DNA of 61,820 nt. Origin: Pseudoalteromonas ostreae. Lineage in GTDB: Bacteria > Pseudomonadota > Gammaproteobacteria > Enterobacterales > Alteromonadaceae. Numbering within the stretch: position 1 is the stretch's first letter; every line of letters begins with the position of its first letter. Made by a program: the position numbers and the translations under genes. The notes under the pieces were generated by a model. The model was not told where the DNA came from and did not search any database. It saw only the letters and a list, made by a program, of their open reading frames with translations. The stretch covers positions 1 through 61,820 of the forward strand of contig NZ_JAGPYN010000026.1 in assembly GCF_018069805.1 (NCBI RefSeq), in the 5' to 3' direction. Below, one piece after another: positions 52,837 to 61,820 of this stretch.

Positions 52837-54911
52837 TAATAATCTATTTGTCTTTTAAAGGGTGGTAATGTGTCAAGCATGGCTTTGCCATATCGCTTGG
52901 TCACTAAACGGCGATCTAGGATGGTAATGCGTCCTAGATCGTTCTCTTTACGCAGCAGTCTACCACAGCTTTGCACTAATTTCTTAGCCGCATCAGGCAC
53001 TGTGATAGATAAAAATGGATTGCCGCCTTTACTTTGCACAAATTCAGCTTGCGCTTCTTCAATCGGCGATGTGGGCACCGCAAATGGAATTTTAGTGATC
53101 ACTAAATTCTCAAGGTATTTACCCGGTAAGTCGAGTCCTTCGGATAAGCTTTGTGTGCCAAATAAAATACTGCCTTTGCCCGCATCTATATTCTTTGTAT
53201 GGTGTTTTAACAGTGCTTCACGCGACATTTCACCTTGAACTAAAATGTTGAGGTTTTGAGTGCGCAAGGCTTTTACTACATGTTCCATTTGCCAATAAGA
53301 GGCAAATAACACTAAGTTGGCTTGCTGATTATTTAAGTGATCAGGTAATACTTTGGCTAAATGGTCGCTAAACTCTTTATCTGTGGGCTCGATGTGTGAT
53401 GTTGGTATGTGTAATGTGGCTTGATTAGGATAATCAAACGGAGAAGGTACTTTTAAGTATTTTACACCTTCTTCTTTAGTAAGACCGCTTTCGTAAGCAA
53501 AATGATCGAATGAACCAAGTGCAGTCAGGGTCGCTGAGCATAAAACAGCGCCGGCGCATTGACGCCATAATTTATCTTTTAAATAGTAGCCAACTTCAAT
53601 GGGGCAGTCGCTTAATAAATGATCGTGATGGTTTTTGTACTCTAAGCGCTTTATCCAACGGGCATGCGGCGTGCCTTCGCCTTTAGTGGCGTAGCTATAC
53701 CATAATTTATTGAGTTGTTCTAAACGATTAATATAATGGCCGCTTTCGCCTAAAATAGGATCGGCAACATAGGGTTTAATATCACCATCACTGACATCTT
53801 GTACTAAGGTATCGTGCATTTTATTTAAGCAGCGCAGGGCATCGAGGGTGGCCTCGCTGATATCTTTGGCTTTAGTGTGTAACGATTCAGGTATTTCGCC
53901 ATGTTCGAATCGGTATGTATCGTCTTTTGAATAGTTAAAATCGGCATTATCCAAAATATCGCGAACAACTTTTAAGTCTTTATTGGCATCATTAATACTG
54001 TCACAGAGCTTAAAATTTTGCCCAATGGCTTTTTGACCTACTAATACTTTGGCCATTTTACCACTGAACTTGGTGAGTTTATCAAGCCAATCAATGGTGC
54101 CTTTAATCGTCGCTGCGGCAGATGAAAAGTCACGCGTAATATGAGCAAGATGATGAGCTTCATCAATAACGTAAATACTATTATCTGGCTCGGGCAAAAT
54201 TTTCCCGCCACCTAAATCAAGATCAGCTAATAATAATGAATGGTTAATCACTAATACATCCATTTGCATTAAACGTTGGCGGGCAAGTTGAAAAGGGCAG
54301 GTTTGATGTGCTTTCATTTGTCGTTGACAAGCATGTTTATCGCAAGCAATTAATCCCCACACGCGATCAGGAATAGTATCTGCCCAGCTGTCTCGATCGC
54401 CTTGCCACTTTTTATTGGTGTAAGCATCGTAGAGTTGCTGCAAACATTTAGTTTCCATCGCACTCAGTGGCGAGGAAAGCGTAGGCATAAAGTCCATTTG
54501 CGTTTGATTATCACCGTTGACTGCATTATGTAGTTTGTGAGCACATAAGTAGCGCTGGCGGCCTTTGACTAAATCAAACTTGAAATCAAGGCCTGAATGT
54601 TTTTTAAAAAAGGGTAGTTCTTTACTTATTAATTGCTCTTGAAGAGCTACTGTTGCAGTAGAAATAATTAACTTCTTTTTTTGTGCAAGCGCCAGCGGTA
54701 ATGCACCTAAACAATAAGCCAGCGATTTACCCGTACCAGTTCCTGCTTCAATAACGCAGATCCGTTGTTTTTTGTGGTACTCGCCCGCCAGTGTTTTTGC
54801 AATTTCGGCTACTAAGTAATTTTGGCTACTACGAGGGCGATAATCACTAAGGTTATCGGCCACATGCTTGTGAATTTTTCTTATCGTCGTTTTTAATGCA
54901 TCAGAAAGCAT
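52836..54911 (-). CDS. dinG: ATP-dependent DNA helicase DinG
   Basis: The 691-residue XPD-like helicase has Walker A EAGTGTGKS (residues 55-63), the iron-sulfur cysteines in RYLCAHK, ACDKHACQRQ and TCPFQLAR, the DEAH box VIDEAHHL, and motif VI GRLLRKENDLGRITILDRR. It unwinds 5'-3' and resolves R-loops and forks meeting transcription. I chose ATG 54911 (MLSDALKTTIRKIHKHV), the expected start; the frame continues to 55043 inside polB. A LexA-type box lies 18 bases upstream, shared with the divergent polB, so SOS control is likely as in E. coli. Confidence 0.93.
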   Translation of the reverse strand: MLSDALKTTIRKIHKHVADNLSDYRPRSSQNYLVAEIAKTLAGEYHKKQRICVIEAGTGTGKSLAYCLGALPLALAQKKKLIISTATVALQEQLISKELPFFKKHSGLDFKFDLVKGRQRYLCAHKLHNAVNGDNQTQMDFMPTLSSPLSAMETKCLQQLYDAYTNKKWQGDRDSWADTIPDRVWGLIACDKHACQRQMKAHQTCPFQLARQRLMQMDVLVINHSLLLADLDLGGGKILPEPDNSIYVIDEAHHLAHITRDFSSAAATIKGTIDWLDKLTKFSGKMAKVLVGQKAIGQNFKLCDSINDANKDLKVVRDILDNADFNYSKDDTYRFEHGEIPESLHTKAKDISEATLDALRCLNKMHDTLVQDVSDGDIKPYVADPILGESGHYINRLEQLNKLWYSYATKGEGTPHARWIKRLEYKNHHDHLLSDCPIEVGYYLKDKLWRQCAGAVLCSATLTALGSFDHFAYESGLTKEEGVKYLKVPSPFDYPNQATLHIPTSHIEPTDKEFSDHLAKVLPDHLNNQQANLVLFASYWQMEHVVKALRTQNLNILVQGEMSREALLKHHTKNIDAGKGSILFGTQSLSEGLDLPGKYLENLVITKIPFAVPTSPIEEAQAEFVQSKGGNPFLSITVPDAAKKLVQSCGRLLRKENDLGRITILDRRLVTKRYGKAMLDTLPPFKRQIDY

Positions 54912-54929
54912 GGGTGAATAACCTAAAGT

Positions 54930-54945
54930 ATGTATATAATTACAG
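54930..54945. promoter_or_regulatory. LexA-type box shared by dinG and polB
   Basis: ATGTATATAATTACAG on the plus strand (CTGTAATTATATACAT on the minus) differs from CTG-N10-CAG by one end base. It sits in the 60-base interval between the two divergent SOS-type genes. Confidence 0.6.
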
Positions 54946-54971
54946 TGCTGTATATTAATTGGGATCGAACG

Positions 54972-57362
54972 TTGACACAAGCAATCTATCAAGGCTTTAT
55001 ACTTTCTAGGCAACAATATGCTGCTGATAAGTATAGTCGCCATAGTGGGATCACACTGTGCTATTGGCTAAGCTCTGATCATGGTCCGATAAAAGTGTTA
55101 GTGCCAAATCAACAAGCGGTATTTTTTATTTTAATAAAACAACGTGCTTTAGCTGCTCAGTTGTTATCCAAGCACAATATAAATGTCGAATTTAAAGACG
55201 TTGCGATTAAACACTTTAGTGGCGAACAATGCATCGCTTGCTATTTTTCAAGCTCACAAGCGTTATATCAAGCAAGACAGCTTTTAGAAAACCAACCCCT
55301 AGAAAACCAGATCACAGTATATGAAGGTGATGTACGCCACAGCGATCGCTTTTTGATGGAGCGTTTCATTCGAGGTGGGGTGTGGGTAACAGGCGACGTT
55401 ACTCAACAAGCTGGCTTTATCCAAATCGACAATGCCCAGCTAAAAGCAGCTGATTATTATACCCCACAGTTTAAAACGCTGTCACTGGATATTGAATGCA
55501 GTGGTGAAGGTGTATTGTTTTCAGTTGGTTTAGTAGGTGAGGGGGTTGATTGCGTTATTATGGTTGGCGAGCCACAACACAGTGAACAGACTATTTATTG
55601 GTGCCATGACGAAATCGGTTTATTAAATCAGTTACAAACCTTGCTACAGTACGTCGATCCAGACATTATTATTGGTTGGAACGTCATTGAATTTGATTTT
55701 AATGTACTGAATCGACGCGCGGATGCCCTTGGCGTTAAATTATTGTTTGGCCGAGGTAATGGACAACTACAGCTCAGAGATGGGCATTTTACCCGCTTAA
55801 CCCTGCCCGGTCGCTGCGTTATAGATGGTATTGATACTTTAAAAAATGCCACTTATCATTTTGATAGTTTCTCATTGGCTAATGTAAGCCACAAAATACT
55901 GGGTGAAAAAAAATTAATTCAAAGCGATAACCGCCTCAGTGAAATTATTCGTCAATACAATGAAGATAAACTCTCACTCGCAGCCTATAACCGACAAGAC
56001 TGCGTGCTCGTTAATCGTATCTTTGCAAAGTTAAAGCTTATTGAATTTTCCATTGTACGTACGCAACTAACAGGGCTTGAATTGGAGCGAATGGGCGGCT
56101 CTGTCGCTGCGTTTACTAACTTATATTTACCGTTATTGCATCGAAGCGGTTATGTTGCACCGAATCTAGGCGATCATGGCTTATCGTTTGAAAGCCCTGG
56201 CGGTTTTGTGATGGAGTCAATTCCTGGGCTATATAAAAATGTTATTGTGTTGGATTTTAAAAGCTTGTATCCATCGATTATGCAAACGTTTTGTATTGAT
56301 CCGCTTGGGTTAATTCGCGGCTTAGAGGATCCTAATAACGCGATTGCAGGTTTTAAAGACGCTTTTTTTTCTCGCACTGAACATCACCTTCCTAATTTAA
56401 TAAAAAAGTTAGCCTCATCACGGCAACACGCAAAAAATACTGCTCAGCCCATGCTGTCGCAAGCTATAAAAATCATCATGAACAGTTTATACGGCGTGTT
56501 AGGCTCAAAGGGGTGTCGTTTTTACGATCCACGCTTATCAAGCTCTATTACTTTGCGTGGTCATGAAATAATGCAAACCAGCAGATTGTGGATCGAAGAG
56601 CTTGGTTATACTGTTATTTATGGTGATACCGATTCAACATTTGTGAGCCTACCAGATGAACTTGATTCAGATAACTGCAAAGAAATTGGCAAGCAATTAG
56701 CTAATACTATTAATGAAAAATGGCAGCAAACAATAAAACAGCGCTTTGCGACACAAAGTTATTTAGAAATAGAATTCGAAACACTTTATAGCCCATTTTT
56801 TATGCCGACTATCCGTGGAAAAACCACCGGTTCAAAAAAACGTTATGTTGGCCAGGTACAAGAGGATGATAAAAAAGAATTAATTTTCAAAGGGATGGAA
56901 ACCGTACGAAGTGACTGGACAGAATTAGCGCATGAGTTTCAAACCGAACTATTTGAAACTTTATTCAGCGACAGTTTTACTGTTGAAATGTTAACACCGA
57001 TTATTGAAAGTTACATTACGCGTTTGTATGCTGGGGAATTTGATGACAAACTCGTATACAGAAAAAAACTCGGCCAACACTTGGCTGATTACCAAAAAAA
57101 TATCCCTCCTCAAGTCCAAGCTGTCAAAAAATACCAAGCAACTCACCCTGAATTTGTTATTAATAAAGGCCAAATTGTTGAATATGTGTACACCCATATT
57201 GGTGCAGAGCTCTATGCAAACGTGCAGCAAACCCAGACAAGTCAAAAATATGACTATGCAATTTATGTCGAAAAACAGCTCAAACCAATCGCACAAATGA
57301 TCCTGCTTCCCTTGAATAAAGATTTCAATTCGCCCAATAAAGCACAATTACAACTTATTTAA
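54972..57362 (+). CDS. polB: DNA polymerase II (family B)
   Basis: The 796-residue protein has all family-B motifs: exonuclease LSLDIECS, GWNVIEFDF and YNRQDCVLV; polymerase motif A DFKSLYPSIM, motif B KIIMNSLYGVLG and motif C YGDTDSTF. Polymerase II restarts stalled forks and bypasses some lesions. The likely start is TTG 54972 (preceded by GGGA at 8 bases), which gives TQAIYQGFILSRQ as in E. coli PolB (QAGFILTR). The frame runs back to 54930, but that lies in the LexA-type box. It is divergent from dinG. Confidence 0.95.
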   Translation: MTQAIYQGFILSRQQYAADKYSRHSGITLCYWLSSDHGPIKVLVPNQQAVFFILIKQRALAAQLLSKHNINVEFKDVAIKHFSGEQCIACYFSSSQALYQARQLLENQPLENQITVYEGDVRHSDRFLMERFIRGGVWVTGDVTQQAGFIQIDNAQLKAADYYTPQFKTLSLDIECSGEGVLFSVGLVGEGVDCVIMVGEPQHSEQTIYWCHDEIGLLNQLQTLLQYVDPDIIIGWNVIEFDFNVLNRRADALGVKLLFGRGNGQLQLRDGHFTRLTLPGRCVIDGIDTLKNATYHFDSFSLANVSHKILGEKKLIQSDNRLSEIIRQYNEDKLSLAAYNRQDCVLVNRIFAKLKLIEFSIVRTQLTGLELERMGGSVAAFTNLYLPLLHRSGYVAPNLGDHGLSFESPGGFVMESIPGLYKNVIVLDFKSLYPSIMQTFCIDPLGLIRGLEDPNNAIAGFKDAFFSRTEHHLPNLIKKLASSRQHAKNTAQPMLSQAIKIIMNSLYGVLGSKGCRFYDPRLSSSITLRGHEIMQTSRLWIEELGYTVIYGDTDSTFVSLPDELDSDNCKEIGKQLANTINEKWQQTIKQRFATQSYLEIEFETLYSPFFMPTIRGKTTGSKKRYVGQVQEDDKKELIFKGMETVRSDWTELAHEFQTELFETLFSDSFTVEMLTPIIESYITRLYAGEFDDKLVYRKKLGQHLADYQKNIPPQVQAVKKYQATHPEFVINKGQIVEYVYTHIGAELYANVQQTQTSQKYDYAIYVEKQLKPIAQMILLPLNKDFNSPNKAQLQLI

Positions 57363-57632
57363 ATAGTTCCAAATATCGGTGTTATTAAATTATTGTTGCT
57401 AAAAAGTGTATTTTCGAATGCGCATCAATTTTATTGTTGCAATTATAGTTGATTTTGTACCGATATCCTGTATTAACTTGGTTTTTATGCCATATACATT
57501 AAATTAATGTGAACAAATATTTGCATATTAGTTTTTTTTGGTTAGTATTGTGGTGCTTTCGCAGCATAAGCGTTGCGATTGTTTATAAAAATCAAATAAA
57601 AACCCACAACATAGTGGTCCAGGGAGAATCAA
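57363..57632. other. Upstream region of the first tandem TonB receptor
   Basis: This 270-base gap is AT-rich with no reading frame. Its last 17 bases (CCAGGGAGAATCAA before ATG) recur before the second receptor. Confidence 0.5.
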
Positions 57633-60425
57633 ATGTTAAATTATAAAGTTTCAAAAGCTGTTCGCTTAGCGATCGCTTTTGGTGCAGCATCAACAGCTGC
57701 GTTTTCAGCAAGTACAATTGCTGCAGAAAAAGCCGCTGAAACAGTAGAGCGAATCGAAGTTACAGGTTCTGCGATTAAAAGAACTGATATGGAGGGGGCC
57801 CTGCCGGTTCAAGTAATTAGCCGCGCAGATATAGAAAAAACTGGTGTTACGAATGTACCAGACTTGATTCAACAAATTCCTGCAATGCAAGGCTTCACTA
57901 CATCATCAGATTCAGTTGGAGGAGGTGGTGGTGGTATTTCATCTGCTTCAATTCATGATATTGGTGAACAGTATACGCTTGTTTTATTGAATGGTCGTAG
58001 ACTTGCTCCTGCAGATTCTGCGGGGACAATCGATCTTAATTCAATACCTTTTTCAGCAATTGAACGGATTGAAATATTAACTGATGGTGCTTCTGCATTA
58101 TACGGCTCAGATGCCATTGCTGGTGTATTAAACTTTATTTTGAAAAGTAGTGTTGATGAAACGCATGTATCAGCTCGCTATGACAAGCCACAGGAAGATG
58201 GTGGTAATAACTGGAGCTTAAGCCTAACAACAGGTTTTGGTGATTTAGACAGAGATGGATATAGCTTCGTTTTTTCGGCAAGTCATGAAGAACAAGAACA
58301 GCTTGCAGCTCTTGATCGTGATTTTGCTAAAACAGGTATTTTGTCTTTTGAAGACCAAGGTCGCGATTTATATTTTTTTAATGGTTCAGGGAATGCTATT
58401 CCAGGTAATGCGCGTATTCGATATACTGATGATAAGACTGGTGAGCAGGTTCGTGCCGCATTCAACCCTTATGCTAATAAAAACGGTAGTTGTGCAGAAT
58501 TTAACTCAGCAATTAATGATGAATGTTGGTTTGACTACACTACTACGATTGAGATAATCCCTGAAAATGAGCGAACTAACTTCATGGTAAACGGTGAAGT
58601 GTCGCTTTCAGATGATATTGTTGGTTTTGTTACTGCTGCATATACAAATAACAAAATGACTGCTCGTATAGCACCATACCCTACAGGTTATTTTAATTTG
58701 CCGTCAGATTCTTCACTAGTAGAAAATGAAATACAGCCTTATTTACCAGAGGGCCTATCAGCAGCTGAAATCGCCTCTATTGACCAATATCAGGCACGTT
58801 GGCGCGCGCTTCCTGCCGGTAATCGCACTACGGAATATGACACAGACTCTACACATTTAGTTGTTGGTGTACGCGGTTTTACATCAAATATTGATTGGGA
58901 AGGTGCTCTAACCTATTCTAAGAACAAACGCGATCAAAACTATCCTACGGGCTGGTTACTTGCCGAACCATTTATAAAGGCAGTTTCGAATGGTGATATT
59001 AATGTATTTGTAGCACCTTCGGAGTTAGACGATGGCAGTAAGCAAGCCTTATCAAAAGTTGTATATAGCGGAAATTGGGAAACAACCGAAGTAACCATGA
59101 CTGGCGTAGATCTGAAAGGTTCAATGCCAGTTTTTGATCTTCCAGATGGTTCCGCCTATCTTGCTGTAGGTGGTGATTACCGTAATTATGAATATAACAA
59201 TTCAATCTCTGAAACAAATGCAAACGAGGAAATTCTATTCCTATCAAGTGGTACTAATTATGATTTAGAACGAAGTCAGTATGGTATTTTTGCAGAATTA
59301 GTAATGCCAGTTATTGAAAATGTTGAATTAAACGCATCAGTTCGTTATGACGACATTGATTCTGTAAAAGATAATATTGCAGGCGCAAATGTTGATAATG
59401 GTGATAGCGATACAACTTATAAGTTTAGTGCTCGTTGGCAAGCTACTGAAGATCTATTACTTCGAGGATCTATAGGAACTGGTTTTAAAGCTCCTTCATT
59501 GCTTTCAATCGCTCGTCCTCGCGTTCCGTTTGGCGTAACTGGTGGAAATTATGAATGTCCTTTCCCTGATAGTGATCCGTTAGCTGCATTTTGTTTTAGT
59601 GGACGTTCTCAATACGGTGTATTTGTTCAAGGTAACCCTGACGTGAAGTTTGAAACTTCAGAGCAGTACACAATTGGTTTTGTATACGCTCCTTCAAATG
59701 AATTTAGTATTCAAATGGATTATTGGCAAGTTGAGTTGGAAGATTTAATAACAAGCTTAACTGAAGCCCAAATCTTTGATGGAGCGGCTCAATATCGAAA
59801 CTTATTTACTACTCGTCCTAACTTAGCAACTGGTGAAGATGAGCTTGCTATAATTCAGTCATCAGTAAATGTCGGTAAATCCGTAACATCAGGTATTGAT
59901 TGGCACGTTGGTCTAACAAATGATCTTTCATTTGGTACACTTCGCACTAGTTGGACGGGTACGTATTTAATCGAAAATGAGTACACTCGCCCAGGTACTA
60001 ATGATGATTGGATCACGAGTTTAGGACAATTTGGTGATAATGATGCGGTTTCTTTTCGTATTAAATCGCAAATCAGTTCTACGCTAACTCATAGCGATTT
60101 TGCTCATACAGTTAGAGCGAGTTACCAGTCTGGTTATCAAGATCAATTACAATCTGCCGACACATGCTCTGTAACAGAGGTTGATGCTTTTGGTGATTGT
60201 GTTCAAATCCAATTGCGGGTGCCTTCGCATACAGTAATAGACTATCAAACAAAGTATGACTTTATGGATAATGCAAGCATTACATTTGGTATTAATAACC
60301 TGTTTGATAAACAACCTCCACTTTCATTACGAACAGGTGGAGCTGGTCATCAGGTTGGCTTTGACCCACGTTATTTTGATGCATATGGACGTACTTTCTA
60401 CCTTCAAGCTGATTATAGTTTCTAA
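57633..60425 (+). CDS. TonB-dependent receptor, first of a tandem pair
   Basis: The 930-residue outer-membrane protein has a signal peptide ending near STIAAE (about 31). Its plug has VERIEVTGSAIKRTD (the TonB-box-side segment), LVLLNGRRLAP, IERIEILTDGASALYGSDAIAGVLNFILK and a glycine run (GGGGGG, about 90-95). The barrel ends YLQADYSF. The plug is of the Oar/peptide-receptor type common in Alteromonadales; the ligand is unknown. A GGGAGA ribosome site precedes ATG 57633. The barrel includes paired cysteines (for example ECPF/FCFSG), possibly disulfide-bonded. It ends in a strong terminator. Confidence 0.92.
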   Translation: MLNYKVSKAVRLAIAFGAASTAAFSASTIAAEKAAETVERIEVTGSAIKRTDMEGALPVQVISRADIEKTGVTNVPDLIQQIPAMQGFTTSSDSVGGGGGGISSASIHDIGEQYTLVLLNGRRLAPADSAGTIDLNSIPFSAIERIEILTDGASALYGSDAIAGVLNFILKSSVDETHVSARYDKPQEDGGNNWSLSLTTGFGDLDRDGYSFVFSASHEEQEQLAALDRDFAKTGILSFEDQGRDLYFFNGSGNAIPGNARIRYTDDKTGEQVRAAFNPYANKNGSCAEFNSAINDECWFDYTTTIEIIPENERTNFMVNGEVSLSDDIVGFVTAAYTNNKMTARIAPYPTGYFNLPSDSSLVENEIQPYLPEGLSAAEIASIDQYQARWRALPAGNRTTEYDTDSTHLVVGVRGFTSNIDWEGALTYSKNKRDQNYPTGWLLAEPFIKAVSNGDINVFVAPSELDDGSKQALSKVVYSGNWETTEVTMTGVDLKGSMPVFDLPDGSAYLAVGGDYRNYEYNNSISETNANEEILFLSSGTNYDLERSQYGIFAELVMPVIENVELNASVRYDDIDSVKDNIAGANVDNGDSDTTYKFSARWQATEDLLLRGSIGTGFKAPSLLSIARPRVPFGVTGGNYECPFPDSDPLAAFCFSGRSQYGVFVQGNPDVKFETSEQYTIGFVYAPSNEFSIQMDYWQVELEDLITSLTEAQIFDGAAQYRNLFTTRPNLATGEDELAIIQSSVNVGKSVTSGIDWHVGLTNDLSFGTLRTSWTGTYLIENEYTRPGTNDDWITSLGQFGDNDAVSFRIKSQISSTLTHSDFAHTVRASYQSGYQDQLQSADTCSVTEVDAFGDCVQIQLRVPSHTVIDYQTKYDFMDNASITFGINNLFDKQPPLSLRTGGAGHQVGFDPRYFDAYGRTFYLQADYSF

Positions 60426-60448
60426 TTATGCTTTTTTGATTTAATAGT

Positions 60449-60476
60449 AAAAAGCCTCGCTAAGCGAGGCTTTTTT
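60449..60476 (+). terminator. Terminator of the first tandem TonB receptor
   Basis: AAAAAGCCTCGC-TAA-GCGAGGCTTTTTT follows the stop by about 24 bases. Confidence 0.9.
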
Positions 60477-60825
60477 ACATATCTCAGCTTGATTAATTTC
60501 TTGAAAGTCCATTCTTATGTAGCAATTTATCATTTATTGAAGCAGCATTAGTGAATTTTTTTGCACTAGCTTTTGCATAAAATGTAAATACATGATTAAT
60601 GGTCAATAAAAACAGTCGCTTAAGTTGTTTATTGACTGTGTTCTTTTGTTTTTAACTGTAAATCATCTGGTCTCAAAGTTAAATAAGTGTTGACCTTCGA
60701 CTGTCCCTAATATTAGTATCGGTGTGCTCAATAGGGTACTTAGTGTCATTTATAGATACTTACCCACTCTATATGAGCTATTAAAACTAATAAAATCATA
60801 TATAAATATGACCAGGGAGAATCAA
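60477..60825. other. Upstream region of the second tandem TonB receptor
   Basis: This 349-base gap shows no coding sequence or recognisable operator. It ends in the same CCAGGGAGAATCAA ribosome-site block as the first receptor. Confidence 0.5.
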
Positions 60826-61820
60826 ATGATAAATAATAAAGTTTCAAAGGCAGTTCGTCTAGCGATCGCTTTTGGTGCCGCATCAACTGCGATACTTGCA
60901 AGCACGGTAGTATCGGCCGAAGAGAAAACTGAAGTCGAACGAATTCAAGTTACAGGTTCAAAGATCAAGCGTATAGCTGCAACCGCACCGACTCCTGTTG
61001 TTGTGATCAGTAGAGTAGAACTTGAAAATGCGGGCGTTAGTAATGTAAACGACTTCTTATCTGAAATGCCAGCTGCGGAAGTAGGTCTAAGTCCAGAAAA
61101 CTCAAACAACTATATCTATGCTAACGGTCTAAATACAACTGACCTCCGTGGTTTGGGATCTAGCCGTACTCTGGTACTAGTGAATGGCCGTCGCTTTATT
61201 GGTGGTTCTGCTGGTGATAACACTGTGGATTTGAACAATATCGCGACTTCAATGATCGAACGTATTGAAATCTCTACAGGTGGTGCATCGGCGGTATACG
61301 GTGCTGATGCGGTCGCCGGTGTTGTTAACATCATAACTCGTACTTCTTTCGACGGCATTGAGATTGACGCTGCAACTACTCGTCCATTTGAGGGCGGTGG
61401 CGAACAAACATTTGCTTCACTTGTACTCGGTAAAGAGTTTGATGGCGGCGGTTTCATCTTTAACTATGATTTTGCTGATCAGAAACAAATGGCTAAGCGT
61501 GATAAATCATGGTGGTATGACAACCCTGTTTCTTCTGTACCCAACCCAAATAATACAAGTGGTAAAGATGGTATCCCTGCTAATATTCCTTATGAAGGCA
61601 AAAAGCACTTCGGCTTATATGATGAGTCGAGTGAGTTTGACTTGGGTGGCAAAAAGTGGACATTCGATGATAACCTAGCCCTTCGTCCTTATGATATCGG
61701 CAGTGGTTACCTACCAAGTGACCCAACCTCTTCAGTCTACAAGTACTACGGAGATGAATTCAAAGATGGTATTGAAGAAGGTGATAATGAATTCTTCCGT
61801 ACACCGCTAACGCGACATAC
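60826..61820 (+). CDS. TonB-dependent receptor, second of the tandem pair (3' end outside window)
   Basis: The frame is open from ATG 60826 to the window edge (331 codons). Its signal peptide VSKAVRLAIAFGAASTA is nearly identical to that of the first receptor, down to the codons. The plug carries VERIQVTGSKIKRI, TLVLVNGRRFIGG, IERIEISTGGASAVYGADAVAGVVNIITR, of the Oar-like type. The mature parts are well diverged (for example DFLSEMPAAEVGLSP), so only the leader looks recently shared or conserved. A barrel of perhaps 600 residues should lie beyond the edge. Confidence 0.9.
   Translation, partial: MINNKVSKAVRLAIAFGAASTAILASTVVSAEEKTEVERIQVTGSKIKRIAATAPTPVVVISRVELENAGVSNVNDFLSEMPAAEVGLSPENSNNYIYANGLNTTDLRGLGSSRTLVLVNGRRFIGGSAGDNTVDLNNIATSMIERIEISTGGASAVYGADAVAGVVNIITRTSFDGIEIDAATTRPFEGGGEQTFASLVLGKEFDGGGFIFNYDFADQKQMAKRDKSWWYDNPVSSVPNPNNTSGKDGIPANIPYEGKKHFGLYDESSEFDLGGKKWTFDDNLALRPYDIGSGYLPSDPTSSVYKYYGDEFKDGIEEGDNEFFRTPLTRH

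Noticed and set aside
61116..61457. 113-codon minus-strand frame near the right edge
   Set aside because: It is antisense to the second tandem TonB receptor, whose frame is well supported.

Overview
The window looks like a chromosomal segment of an AT-rich marine gammaproteobacterium of the Alteromonadales, most like Pseudoalteromonas. This rests on enterobacterial-type housekeeping genes in familiar order (perM, bepA, yfgD-like; dinG beside polB; pgi, zwf, pgl), an abundance of TonB-dependent receptors with a cupin-like/SapC cluster, and a short inverted-repeat element (ends TACCAATCG/CGATTGGTA) of a kind I remember as common in that order. No rRNA, tRNA or CRISPR array was seen. All family assignments come from reading the translated sequence; no database search was run.

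Layout. 1-900: debris of mobile DNA. A transposase fragment runs out of frame into a Tse2-like toxin domain, followed by a Tsi2-like immunity gene and a broken TnsA-like endonuclease fragment. 900-8400: porin, glutathionyl-hydroquinone reductase, pirin, a BrkB/YihY gene split by a 160-bp MITE, an MscS channel, a MYG1-like hydrolase and a collapsed DUF3360 gene. 8700-11600: small genes (YkgJ-like, DUF6500-like, YchJ) and a SulA-like SOS division inhibitor with a LexA-type box. 12000-16400: an accessory patch with a stand-alone TIR protein, an array of GGGGTCAG inverted-repeat modules, a 737-bp direct duplication of the 3' end of an MFS efflux gene, and the intact MFS gene with a divergent TetR regulator. 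16500-19400: a TRAP transporter operon. 19700-30500: SEL1-like protein, purine permease, CysB, TetR/HPP pair, Nif3-like protein, MetR beside a collapsed metE, DUF2897, MlaC-like and ankyrin proteins. 30500-35600: DUF2069, WrbA-like, YfgD-like, BepA, an unknown gene, TusA-like and PerM. 35600-49500: a three-domain sulfur protein (cysteine desulfurase + ETHE1-like + rhodanese), then a LacI regulator with pgi-zwf-pgl, a TonB receptor, a cupin-like protein and two SapC proteins. 49500-61820: asparaginase, RsmS, ComFB-like, a collapsed histone deacetylase-like gene, PriC-like, a TSUP transporter, DinG and PolB sharing a LexA-type box, and two tandem TonB receptors, the second cut by the window edge.

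Themes. (i) A 14-bp palindrome, TGACAnCGnTGTCA, lies upstream of pgi and of the TonB receptor next to the LacI gene, suggesting one local regulon joining outer-membrane sugar uptake to glucose-6-phosphate metabolism. (ii) Three genes (DUF3360, metE, histone deacetylase-like) have been reduced to an N-terminal piece joined in frame to a C-terminal piece with the middle missing, an unusual repeated mode of decay. (iii) Two likely SOS sites (sulA; dinG/polB) are present. (iv) The most accessory-looking stretch is 12.0-14.8 kb, where the TIR gene sits beside a recently duplicated repeat array. I saw no complete new multi-gene system. The best leads are the three-domain sulfur fusion protein, the stand-alone TIR gene and the truncated Tse2/Tsi2 pair.
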